Part shown: positions 11,052 through 20,839 of the stretch, piece by piece
How the letters are laid out: the number at the start of each line of letters is the position of its first letter
Position numbering within the stretch: position 1 is the stretch's first letter
Source: Zygnema cylindricum
Taxonomy: Eukaryota > Streptophyta > Zygnematophyceae > Zygnematales > Zygnemataceae
Reading direction: 5' to 3'
Length of the DNA stretch: 32,500 bases
NCBI GenBank assembly: GCA_037447655.1
Contig: JBBHKE010001307.1
Coordinates: 1-32,500, forward strand
The notes under the pieces: model-generated
Seen by the model: only the letters and a program-made list of their open reading frames with translations
Told to the model about the DNA's origin: nothing
Databases searched by the model: none
Position numbers and translations under genes: made by a program

Positions 11052-11063
11052 TGGTATCGGAGC
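11052..11063 (+). other. Primer binding site, initiator-Met tRNA type
   Basis: TGGTATCGGAGC begins two bases after the LTR. It matches the usual plant copia PBS (TGGTATCAGAGC, complementary to the 3' end of initiator Met tRNA) except for one A to G change. Confidence 0.85.
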
Positions 11064-11215
11064 AAGTGATTCGGAGATAGAGAGAGAGCGCATGGGGAGG
11101 AAGAAGAATAGAAATACCCCTTCCCCCATGTCGACTTCGGAGAGAGCAAGAGAGTTCAATTTTTTCGGGTTCTCAATTTGAGGAGACTCGAAATACGGAG
11201 AGAAAATTTGAGGAA

Positions 11216-14200
11216 ATGTTTGATACATTAATGAGATATGTAGATTCACGATTTCAAACTCAATCTAGTGAGAAAAGAGAATTTTCTTCATTTCAGGCTG
11301 CCGATCCATTTAGTGGAGGAGCTAATGCGAGTGAGATAAAAGAGAGAATTAGGAAAGGTAAAGCAAAGATAGAGGAAGATTCAGATTTTGAAGAGGCATT
11401 GGATAATGAAGATGATTATAATATGTCGGGGAAATCCGTGGCCTTTAATGGCACCAATTATACGGTTTGGAAGAAGTTTATTTCAAATCAATTTATTCTC
11501 AAGAGGCTTTGGAGGATTGTCAATGGAGAAGAGAAGATGCCAACGGAGAGCAAGGCACGTGCTCAATGGAGGTTGAAGGATATTGCGGCAACGACCGGTT
11601 TGATGAAGAATTGCACTTCTTCTGTGCTTGATCATTTTCTCGCTCACGGCACGGCCCATGAGTGTTGGCAAGCACTTGAGGAGCAATATGAGAAAGGCGT
11701 TGAGAACAAAGGTCAATATGTTTATACCAACTTTATGAATTTTAAAATCAAGTCAAATGAAGTGATGGATGATGCCGTGAAACGCTTCAATATTATACTC
11801 GAGCAATTACTCAACAATGGTCGAGTTATTTTGGATGCGGATAAATTAAGCGTTTTTCTTAACGCTTTACCGGAGAAACTTTCGCATCTTAAAGCTATTT
11901 TACGAGCGAAGGCGGATAACACCTTCGAATTCACCGTCAATTTTATCAAAATGTCGGAGGGAACTCCATCGGCTTCTTCAAGTGGAGGAGGAGGAGTTCT
12001 CAACTCTACTACCCCCGAAACCCTGGATCTTAACTATGCCGGTGGTAGAGGAGGTGGTAGAGGAGGTGGCCCGAGAGGTGGTGGTGGCGGCCGAGGCAAC
12101 AAGAGGGAGCAAGGTCGTCCACCGAAGGTCCCTTCGGATCTTTCCAATGTGACATGCTACCGGTGTAACCGGCTTGGACATTTGTCTTCATCTTGTCCGG
12201 ATAAGGATAAGCAATGTCATTTTTGCGGTAAGTGGGGGCATACGATCCCTCAATGTTATGCAAAGAGTGGAGATTCCGGAAGTGGAAGAGGAGGTAGACG
12301 AGGTGATAGAGGCGCCCGAGGTGGCGGCCGAGGAGGAGGCCGCGGTGGTGGTCGTGGTTACGGTAATGCAAATTACTTTGACTATGGTAATGAAACCGGT
12401 GATGATTTTCCGGTTCTTAACCTTACCCTTGATTCGGTAAGTAGTGGAGGAAATTTGGAGAAAGAGTGGATCATTGATACGGGGGCATCTCACCATGTTT
12501 GCACGGATGCCACCTTGTTTGATGACATGAGGGAACTTACGGTTCCAAAGTTTATTACGGTTGCAAGCGGCCATGTCATTTTGGTTGGTACGGTTGGCAC
12601 GGTTCGGCGTGATCTTCTTTCATGGGATAATGATGGGAAAGAGAGATCGATGGAGTATCGTCTTCAAAATACTCTTTACATTCCGGACGGTTCGGTCAAT
12701 TTGTTAAGCGTTCCACAAATCCAAAAGAGTGGTGGACGCTTACTTGCGAGAGGTGATCAATCTATCGAGATTTGGAATGAGAAGGGGAATGTAATTGGAG
12801 AAGGAGTTGTAACGGATGCGAATCATAGTCGGCACTTATGGAGGAGGCCGAAATCTAAAGTTCCCACCGAGGGAATTTCACACCAAATTTCGGAGTTGAA
12901 AGGTGATCTTACCTTATGGCATCATCGAATGTGTCATACATCCGAGGTAAGTTTGAAGAAGATGATTCGTCATTCTTCGGTGAGGGGTTTGGACCTTGCA
13001 TCCGGTGAGAAGGTGAACGGATGCGGAGGATGTAGCAAAGGACGTCAAATTCGGAAATCCCATCCGAATAAAGACATCAAGCATCGAGCTCAAAGTCCTT
13101 TGGAGGTTGTCCACATCGATCTTTGTGGACATATTAAACCCGAGACAATTGGAGGTAATAAGTATACTTTGGTAATAGTTAATGACTTCTCTCGGAAGTC
13201 ATGGGTGTATTTATTGAAAAAGAAATCGGATGCATTTGAAAAATTTAAAGAATGGCATGTGATGGCCGAAAGGCAAATTGATAAGAAGCTTAAGTCCATT
13301 CGTTCGGACAATGGAGGGGAGTTTGTTGTTTTTGAGGGGTATTGTAAGGAGTGGGGGATAAGGCATCAATTCACGGCGCCTTATTCTCCGGAGTCAAATG
13401 GAGTGGCCGAGAGGAAGAATCTTACCTTACAAGAAATGGTCCGTGCGATGGTTCATAGCTCCGGACGAGAGATGTTTTTGTGGGGAGATGCGATTCTTAC
13501 GGCGAATTATATTTGTAACCGAAGACTCACTTCGGTTTCCGGAAGTAAAACACCGGAGGAGTTATGGACTGGGAGAAAGCCCACAGTTCATCATTTGAGA
13601 ATTTGGGGATGTCATGCTACGGTTTATGTTGAATCAATCAAGAGGAAAGGGAAATTTGCTCCAAGGAGTTGGCCAGGAATTTTTGTTGGTTATAACGCAA
13701 AGGGGAATTTGTATCGTGTGTATGATCCGGCTCGTCACACCGTGGAGGAATCTCGAATTGTGGATTTTCATGAGGATCTCAAATCCGCCATGAATTCCGT
13801 TGGGAAATTTAAAGAGAATTTGGATTTTAATCAGGAGAGTGAAATAGAGAATTTTCCGTTCATTGAGGATTCGGAATCCGATGTGGAACCGAATGAGAAA
13901 ACTAAGAAAAAGAATTTGAAGAAATCGGTTGAAATTGAATTTGAAAGTAAGAGTAATGGATCTTTAGATTCCCGAGTGCTTTCGAACATTCGGAAATCTC
14001 AAAGTTTTAAATTGAGTTCTAAATCGAGTGAGAAAGAAATTGAAATTGAATCCGAGGAAGAGAAAGAGGAAAAGGAGGAGGAGCAAGCTATTAGGAGGAG
14101 CTCTCGGATTACAAAGGGGAAGAAACCGGAGAAACTCACTTACGATCGAAAAGGGTAAAATGCATCGAATTCGCATTATTTTCTTTCCGATGCTAAGGAG

Positions 14201-15778
14201 ACAAGGTTTCTTTTGTAGCAATCACTTACGGAAAATATGACCGGCGACCCTCAATCTTATGTCGAGGCTAGGAGGTCGGTTGATTGGGAGAGTAAGTGGA
14301 AACCGGCGTGGGAGAAAGAATTTAAGTCGGTGGTTGATAATCGAACTTTTGAGGAAGTGAAATTACCGGAGGGGAAAAAGGCGATTGATGCAAAGTGGGT
14401 CTTTAAAACCAAAACTGGAGCGTCGGGTGAAATAATTAAGTACAAGGCGAGGCTTGTTTGTAAGGGGTTCCAACAACGTGAGGGAATCGATTTTAAGGAG
14501 ACTTATGCTCCCGTGGTGAAGTTCGACTCACTACGGATTATTATTGCAATTGCAGCGATGGGGAAGAAGCACGTCCATCAAATGGACGTTGAAACCGCGT
14601 TTTTAAATGGTGAGTTGGAGGAAGAGGTATATATGAAGGTACCGGAAGGTGTCTCTCCTTTGCAGGAAGGAAATGTATGGCATTTGCGAAAGTGATTATA
14701 TGGTTTGAAACAAGCACCACGCACTTGGTATTTGAGACTTCATCAAGTACTAATGAAGTTTGGATTTGTACGGACTACGTCCGATTCTGGAGTTTATGTG
14801 AAAGGTGAAGGAGTTGATCAAATCATCTTTTCTGTTTATGTGGATGATTTCTTGATGGCATGCGACAAGTTCCATCGCATTAGTGAGTTGAAACGTTACC
14901 TTGGTTTACATTTCAAAGTAACAGATCTTGGAGAGGTACGATATATTTTGGGGATTGAAGTGATACGTGACAAGGAGGGGAACATTAAATTGAGTCAAGC
15001 TCAATATTGTAAGGAGATTTTGGAGAGATTTGGTATGACTGACGCGAAACCGCTTTCTACGCCGTTGGATGCAAATCTACACATTCACAAGTTTGAGGAA
15101 GAAGATTCTATCGACGTACCATATCGAGAGGCGGTTGGTTCACTTATGTACCTTAGCGTTGGTACTCGTCCAGATATTTCGGCCGCGGTTTCCATCGTCA
15201 GCCGTTATTGTCACGAGCCAAAGAAGGCACACTGGGAGGCCGTACGACGTATCTTTCGATACTTGGTTGGTACGATTGATCTTGGACTTTTGTTTACTTC
15301 TGACAAAAATTCTTTGGAGTGTGTTGGGTATTGTGACGCGGATTGGGGCGGTGATTTTGATTCGAGTAAGTCCACGTCAGGATATGCATTTATTTTTGGA
15401 GGAGCTGCGATTTCGTGGAGTTCTAGGCTACAACCTACAGTTGCGTTGAGTTCCACAGAATCTGAGTATATGATTGCATGTCATGCAGCTAAGGCTTCGA
15501 TTTGGATTAAGGAGATGTTACGTGAGTTAAGCATTCCTATTGGTTGCATGACGATTTATTCTGACAGCATGAGTTCGATGGCGTTGGCAAAAAATCCTGT
15601 GTTTCACAAGAGGACGAAACACATCAGGATCCAATGGCATTTTGTAAGAGATTTGGTTACGGCGAACGAGATTGTATTTTCGTACGTTCCAACAAAAGAG
15701 GAGGCGGCTGATTTGTTGACAAAGGCTGCCACACATGATGTGTTTGAGAGGGGGCGACCAAAACTTGGATTATTTTGA
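11216..15778 (+). pseudogene. copia gag-pol polyprotein with three in-frame stops
   Basis: One reading frame runs from 11216 to the TGA ending at 15778, interrupted by TAA 14156-14158, TAG 14216-14218 and TGA 14693-14695. Domains, numbered in the 980-residue first segment: Gag core from about residue 70 (VAFNGTNYTVW), two CCHC zinc knuckles at 314-327 and 334-347 in RGG-rich linkers, aspartic protease (DTGAS from 421), GAG-pre-integrase (about 565-580), and integrase with D635, D698 and E732. RT follows at 14237-14695 (WVFKTKTGASGE, ARLVCKGFQQREGIDF) and 14705 onward (LYGLKQAPRTWY, YVDD near 14840). RNase H has DADWGGD, TESEY and the KRTKHI motif. The first two stops lie in the variable integrase-RT linker; the third replaces the residue before the conserved LYGLKQ. 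Probably defective. The frame is open upstream of 11216 without an ATG. Confidence 0.95.
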
Positions 15779-15800
15779 AGAGTTTGGCGATTCCGACAAT

Positions 15801-15811
15801 AAGAGGGGGAT
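15801..15811 (+). other. Polypurine tract
   Basis: AAGAGGGGGA plus one T directly before the 3' LTR; the primer for plus-strand DNA synthesis. Confidence 0.9.
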
Positions 15812-16470
15812 TGTTGGGATATTGTTGTTTTCGCGACATTTCGCGAAGCGTCATTTAAACTTGAATTTGTTTGACGCGAACTGTCGCGTCATCATACAAA
15901 AAGTACGATGTCGTTTCGTGACAGTACTTTTGTTGTCCGCGAACGAAACATACTATTTCGTTTCGCGTCACTTGTTTGTTTCGTGCGCAGGTGTTTCAAT
16001 TTGCGTGCAGGTGTGTTTGTGAAGCGACACTTGTTTAAGTCAACGTTTGGAGTTTGTTGTTTCAAAGGAAGAAGCGTGTGCGCCTTCCTTCGTGGAACTT
16101 TCATTGAAGAGTGCACAGTCAGCTAGGGACAGACTTCGTCGCTACGCTAAGTTTTGCTTGTCTTATCTTGTTGTCTCTTAGTGCAGAGTAGCGAGTATAA
16201 ATAGGTAGCAGTGTACATGTGCAGAGTATTCGATTATTGAATCTCATATGATTGAATCATAGAGGATTAATCTTGGAGTAAGAGATTATTTAAAGAGAAG
16301 AGAGAAGAGATAGAAGAGAGAAGAGAGATGTTGTAAAGAGACTTCGGCCAAGAACACTTATAAATCTTTTTGGCTGAATATTCCTCTTGTCTTTTATGAG
16401 CTTCCGCTGTGTAAATGATTTATGTTTTGTGAATTATTTTGAGTGAATGTCTTTTGCTCAAGATCCTACA
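15812..16470 (+). repeat. 3' LTR of the copia element
   Basis: 659 bp, same length as the 5' LTR, with a TATAAATA box at about 16196-16203. Its last ~125 bases are identical by eye to the end of the LTR at 22110-22761. Confidence 0.97.
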
Positions 16471-16855
16471 GTTGTCTCCCACATGAGCAAAAAAAATTGC
16501 CTCACAAACTACCAAGTGATAAAATCACTCTCCAATAGAAAATTACTCGCATGTAAATAATTCAAGCACGACCTATGCCTACTTGGATCTCCACGAAAAA
16601 GGTCTACAAGTCTCAATGTCGCGACCGCAACTGCATTAAAGAAAAAAATGATTATCCTTAAAGTTTGTTCGCTTATCTTATCCCTCTGAACCATGAGGGG
16701 AGAAATGTTCCCCGGCTTAATGCAATGTTCCCCGGCTTAATGCAGCCACCTCGATTCCTAAAATGCTTAATTCCTAACCCTTTAATTTGTAATCAGCGTC
16801 TAAGGACTACATGATTCATAAGTTCACCAATGTCTTCGACGCGAATTTTCACTAT
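16471..16855 (-). pseudogene. Duplicated tail of an FAH-family gene (last-exon fragment plus 3' flank)
   Basis: Nearly identical to 22762-23126: two substitutions and one extra 20-bp unit seen by eye. On the minus strand, 16793-16855 corresponds to the end of the last FAH exon (KIRVEDIGELMNPVVL then TGA at 16793-16795). Similarity stops inside that exon at 16855, so this is a truncated duplicate with no upstream exons. It also carries the right-hand target duplication of the copia element. Confidence 0.85.
16705..16744. repeat. 20-bp tandem duplication
   Basis: Two exact copies of the unit atgttccccggcttaatgca; the parallel segment at about 22995-23014 has one copy. This marks a change specific to the 16-kb duplicate. 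Confidence 0.97.
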
Positions 16856-17532
16856 AAATTTTGTTGTCTTTACTATTAAAGAATTGGTACTTTTTTATCG
16901 GTTACAGTTTGCGGCGTCTACCTTTAAGTCACGGAACGAAAATCACGTCGTACGTGGCGTATCAGACAATATGTCTTTTTTGCTAAAATAACATATCATA
17001 TAAAAATACAAAATATTAAATTTAAAAAATACTGTATATCGCGATATATATCGTGATGATTTATGTTGGTCTCGGTACGATATATCGAGGATTCTGCTCG
17101 ATCGATATTCGAAATATCGAATATCGAAATTATCGCGATATGAATTTACCCGATACCCAACACTACTAGTGTGAGCTTTATATTCGCACATCCTTTTACT
17201 AGCCTGTCGACCAATCAAATGACTGTAGAATACACAATGAGACTGTAAAGCATACGGCCAAACCCCAGATATCTACCTGAATGATTACAATCCCTGTATA
17301 CACACTATTTACTAATTCCACATCGACTTTCGAAACTCTCCACCAAGCATCCATTTCACCAACGACATATTTGTCGCATCACGGTATTGTAGTTACGTAC
17401 AGAATCTTCGCAAACCATCTCGACCGTCGATTGAATATATCCGTTAGGGCACCTGTCGTCTTCCTTACGATGCCGTTCTGATGAATTCGGATGCCACTGT
17501 TACCGCGCGATCAAATCCCGTGTTCTACAGTA
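16856..17532. other. Unassigned sequence with an ATATCG-palindromic, hAT-like terminus
   Basis: 17025-17145 is dense in atatcg/cgatat palindromes. Read on the minus strand from about 17164 it starts TAGTGTTGGGTATCGGG, like many hAT-type MITE ends. No matching left end was found, so it is probably a truncated element. No gene seen in the remainder. Confidence 0.45.
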
Positions 17533-18349
17533 CAATCATAGGTTTCGAAAAAGCCTCCATACAAGTGTGGGACCCGGGGCACCCCTTCGGCACACCTCGA
17601 CCCCTTCGGCACCTCGCGCGATCGGGTATGCGAAAAGGGCTCGTATGTTTAGGGTCGTTTATTATTCCTTTGATTGTTTTTTTTTGTATAAAAAAACACA
17701 AACCCATATAAAATAAACCCTAAACATACGGTCGCGCGGAGAATACGGGTGATATAGACGCCTTCGAGGGCCCAAAAAAACGCAAGATTCAGTACTGTAC
17801 TGAACCGTGCGTTTTTCGGGCTCTGTGAACCTGAGCTGTCGGTTTCGCGCACTTTTATAGATCCACGTCGCCCCCCCATTATCATTTCGTTTTACGACGC
17901 GCCGCGCAGCGCGGCCGTAAAAATGTATATATATATGATTAGCTTTTTTTATAATTTGTGGTTTTTTTTATTAAAAAAAAAAAAACACAAACACATAGTA
18001 AAAAACCCTAAACGTGTAAACCCTAACCAGATACCCGGCAGTATTTTGTAATGGTGAAACTTACGGCGCATTTAGCACGGTGAAATGAGGGTTCACAGGG
18101 TTCACCATACCGGGGAAACATGTAAGGAACCCTGTCTAAATCTTGCAACTTTTTGGCCCCGAAGGGGTGCTGAAGGCGTCTACGTCGCCCGTATTCTGCG
18201 CGCGGCCGTATGTTAAGGGTTTATTTTATCTGTTTTTGTTTTTTTATTAAAAAAACAACCCTAAACACAAAACCCTATTTCCCATACACGTTCCCAAGAG
18301 GTGCCGAAGGTCCCACACTTAAATGGGGGCTTGTTCAAAACCCATATTG
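17533..18349. mobile_element. TA-flanked element with long inverted arms
   Basis: Left arm 17533 to about 17766 and right arm about 18170-18349 are diverged reverse complements: both read inward through a gggttt/ttcgaa-like end, then AAGTGTGGGACC, cttcggcacc, ccctaaacata-type words and gaaggcgtc. TA flanks both ends (17531-17532 and 18350-18351). The middle holds two more strong hairpins (17771-17820; about 17893-17926). No transposase seen; a non-autonomous foldback or mariner-like element is likely. Confidence 0.65.
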
Positions 18350-18351
18350 TA

Positions 18352-18813
18352 CACCGCCAATCGTTATTAGCGTTGTGTACGCTAATTCCGTCCCGCTTTT
18401 TTTTTATTATTCTCCATTAGTGTAGTTCATTCTATTATTTTATTTATTCTATTAAGGGTTATGTTCAATACGCAAATTAGTTTTAGTAACCGTGGACGCA
18501 TGCGAATGTGCGTTCTAAAAAGCAAAAAAAACCAGGTCGTAAAAAATCCCGCTCGCACATATTCGTCCGATAGCCGCGTTTCGACTGTGTGAATGTACGA
18601 TTTGTGTACGATTTGTTATATTTTGTACGGAGACCTATATTAGTGTAGGCATGTTTGGAACCGACATTTTTTTATTCAAAGATCCAAATTACCATAACCA
18701 AACAATTACAATGTATGATTTTTTCCAAAATTTTCAAATTCTTAAATAGTGTACACCACGGTAATTATTTTTATACGCTAAAAAAACTTACACGCTAATA
18801 ACGATTGGCGGTG
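18352..18813. mobile_element. TA-flanked MITE-like element A
   Basis: Exact 22-bp terminal inverted repeats beginning CACCGCCAATCGTTATTAGC, with TA on both sides (18350-18351 and 18814-18815). It is 462 bp and non-coding. The left TA is shared with the preceding element. Confidence 0.85.
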
Positions 18814-18858
18814 TAGTGTCAAACGACATCACTTCCATAATGTGGTACAAGTACAGTA

Positions 18859-19057
18859 CACCGTCGATCGTATTTAGCGTGTTGAACACTAATTCGGCGC
18901 CCCTAAATTTTGACCCTTGAACCTTAAGTAGAATAAATGACGCTATTTAAGGACGTGGACCATAATTTGCCACGTCTCTTGGCACTGAATAATAATTAAT
19001 GACGCTAATTTTTTCTTTACTCGATTAATTTCTACAAGCTAAATACGATCGACGGTG
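18859..19057. mobile_element. TA-flanked MITE-like element B
   Basis: Termini CACCGTCGATCGTATTTAGC are inverted repeats, flanked by TA (18857-18858 and 19058-19059). It is 199 bp. The ends are clearly related to element A, so it is a second subfamily member 45 bp away. Confidence 0.85.
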
Positions 19058-19632
19058 TACCTTCTCAGGTACATTATTGTCCTGCTATTTGTACGGCGTC
19101 AGCTTAGTGCGCTCTAATGGCCTATTCCTACCGGAGCATTTGTAACTTTTTGCCCATTTCGATGATTTTCCCAAAACTCATTGGAAAACGGGTCATGTTC
19201 ACACCAAAATTTTGGCACATTACTTCGATTGAAGGAGTCTTGTGACACGTCACACACTTCGACGTCATCAACCATAGGGGCGAAAACAAACCAGCAGATT
19301 TTCAAACTTACTAATACATCCCCCTTTTCCCTGGTGACGAAGTTGGACAGTATTTTCGCGCGAAAAACAATGAAATAGCCATTCGGATGTTGTTTTTGCT
19401 TTGTCAGCTTTTGAGCTGACCGTTGGCCTGTTTCAAAGAAAGACGCAACCTTAACCCGACTTCAATATCCTCAAATATTTTGAGGAAGCTCGTTTGTACG
19501 ACTTTCGAGGAACTTTCGAGAACAACAAAGTCGATGCTCAGAAAGCCGTACATTATTGGAACGCTCGTCTGTCGCGGAAGTGATTTTTTTCCGATGGGAA
19601 TAGGCTATGAGTACTTGCAATGTTTGTACTTA
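19058..19632. other. Unassigned sequence between transposons
   Basis: No recognisable gene or repeat apart from the flanking elements. The reading frames of 60-75 codons are not conserved-looking. Confidence 0.4.
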
Positions 19633-20573
19633 GGCTACGTCCCCATGTAAACGGTACTTTGATAAAGTATTTTGGACTGTAGTAAAGATTCTCAGTATTA
19701 CTTTGAAGAGCGTCCCTATGTGCGAAAATGAAATCGGAACTTTAAAATGTGACGGTTGTAGACGTAGGTACAACTTGTGACAATTGAAGCCGACTACGAA
19801 ACTTCCGTCGATTAGTGATGCCAACAAAAATAGGGACACTGGTAAACGTCTAGATTTTTGTGAAATTATAGATGTGTAGGGTTCGGTGACATTGTGATGT
19901 CATGCTCACTTGTGACAACGTCGACGTCACTAACAACTTTCCGCCATGGTTTCTCGATTTCGTTTTTTCTACTTTTCTCACTCGACTTGCCATTAAAAAA
20001 AATCTAATGTTTTTCAAAAATAATATTTTTAAAAGATATTTCAGTTTATAACAATATTGTCGTGTCTCATTCTAAAAAATGTGAAATAAAAGCGACGGTG
20101 TGAGAGTGACAGGAGAGAGGCGACCACGACGCAAAATTTTGCAAAGGACCCCATGATGAAAGTGGAGGTCCGAGACCCTTGCAATTTTTTTTCCGTACAT
20201 GCGCGTGACGGGCAAGGAGAAAATTAGTGAGGACTCTCCCTCGTCCTAAAATTTTCCCACTCTTGTGGCACGTGCGTGGGTCGTTTTTCATTTGCTTTTT
20301 GGGCGGTACTTGAACTAAAATCACCCCCTCGAGGTGATTTTGGATGAAGTTTTTTTTTGCGTTGGATTCTCTTACCCGGGGTCGAAAAGGGGAAAACACC
20401 AAAATGCGTTTACATGACGACAAACACGCCGTACATCCAAAGTATGAATTGACGCTCACTTTACTTTGGTAAAAACGATTTTCTCGTACGGGTTAAGTTT
20501 TTGTCAAAGTTCCTTGAATTTTAGGGCAAAAATACAGAGAAAAGTAGATACTTTAATACATGGGGACGTACCC
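19633..20573. mobile_element. Non-autonomous PIF/Harbinger-like element
   Basis: Left end GGCTACGTCCCCATGTA and right end complementary to GGGTACGTCCCCATGTA are 17-bp inverted repeats with one mismatch. TTA is duplicated outside (19630-19632 and 20574-20576), the usual 3-bp PIF/Harbinger target. The interior (941 bp total) has a 130-codon minus-strand frame at 20067-20459 that I do not recognise, and a perfect 9-bp-arm hairpin at about 20318-20342. Confidence 0.7.
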
Positions 20574-20639
20574 TTACTTCTCAATACTCTCCTTGGAATG
20601 CTTTTTGTCCTGTTTTTGAGTCTTGTTTGAGACCTATTG

Positions 20640-20700
20640 AAAAGTACTGTATTGTACAGTACTGAACTTACAGTACTGGACATTACTTTACTGTACTGAT
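20640..20700. repeat. Cluster of AGTACTG/CAGTACT words
   Basis: At least five overlapping copies of tactgta or acagtact in 60 bases just right of the Harbinger-like element. The same palindromic word occurs at 17788-17804 and 29671-29695. Confidence 0.6.
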
Positions 20701-20713
20701 CATCGACACATGC

Positions 20714-20795
20714 AGCAACACATGTCACATCATCTCAATTATCTGGATGTGACTAGCAACACATGTCACATCATCTCAATTATCTGGATGTGACA
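20714..20795. repeat. 41-bp tandem duplication
   Basis: Unit starting agcaacacatgtcacatc, copies at 20714-20754 and 20755-20795, identical but for the last base. Confidence 0.95.
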
Positions 20796-20839
20796 TAGAG
20801 ACAGAATCATGAGCTTCATCTGACACATCCTAATTGAGA

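Larger units (their letters stand above)
10391..16470 (+). mobile_element. Ty1/copia LTR retrotransposon, full length, coding region broken
   Basis: Complete structure: 5' LTR 10391-11049, primer binding site, gag-pol 11216-15778, polypurine tract, 3' LTR 15812-16470. The five bases gttgt flank both ends (10386-10390 and 16471-16475), a typical 5-bp integrase target duplication. Domain order protease-integrase-RT-RNase H defines Ty1/copia. The two 659-bp LTRs differ at about 16 positions by eye (around 2.4 percent), so the insertion is not recent, which fits the three in-frame stops in pol. A diverged relative of its LTR is at 22110-22761. Confidence 0.97.

Noticed and set aside
11483-12574. 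Minus-strand frames opposite gag
   Set aside because: Antisense shadows of the gag-pol coding frame, with no independent domain evidence.
14156-14695. Programmed stop readthrough in the copia pol frame
   Set aside because: Three different stop codons, one inside the RT domain next to LYGLKQ, plus about 2.4 percent LTR divergence fit mutational decay better than recoding; no recoding signal was recognised.
17640-18290. Interstitial telomere repeat
   Set aside because: CCCTAAA words are isolated, not tandem, and belong to the arms of an inverted-repeat element.
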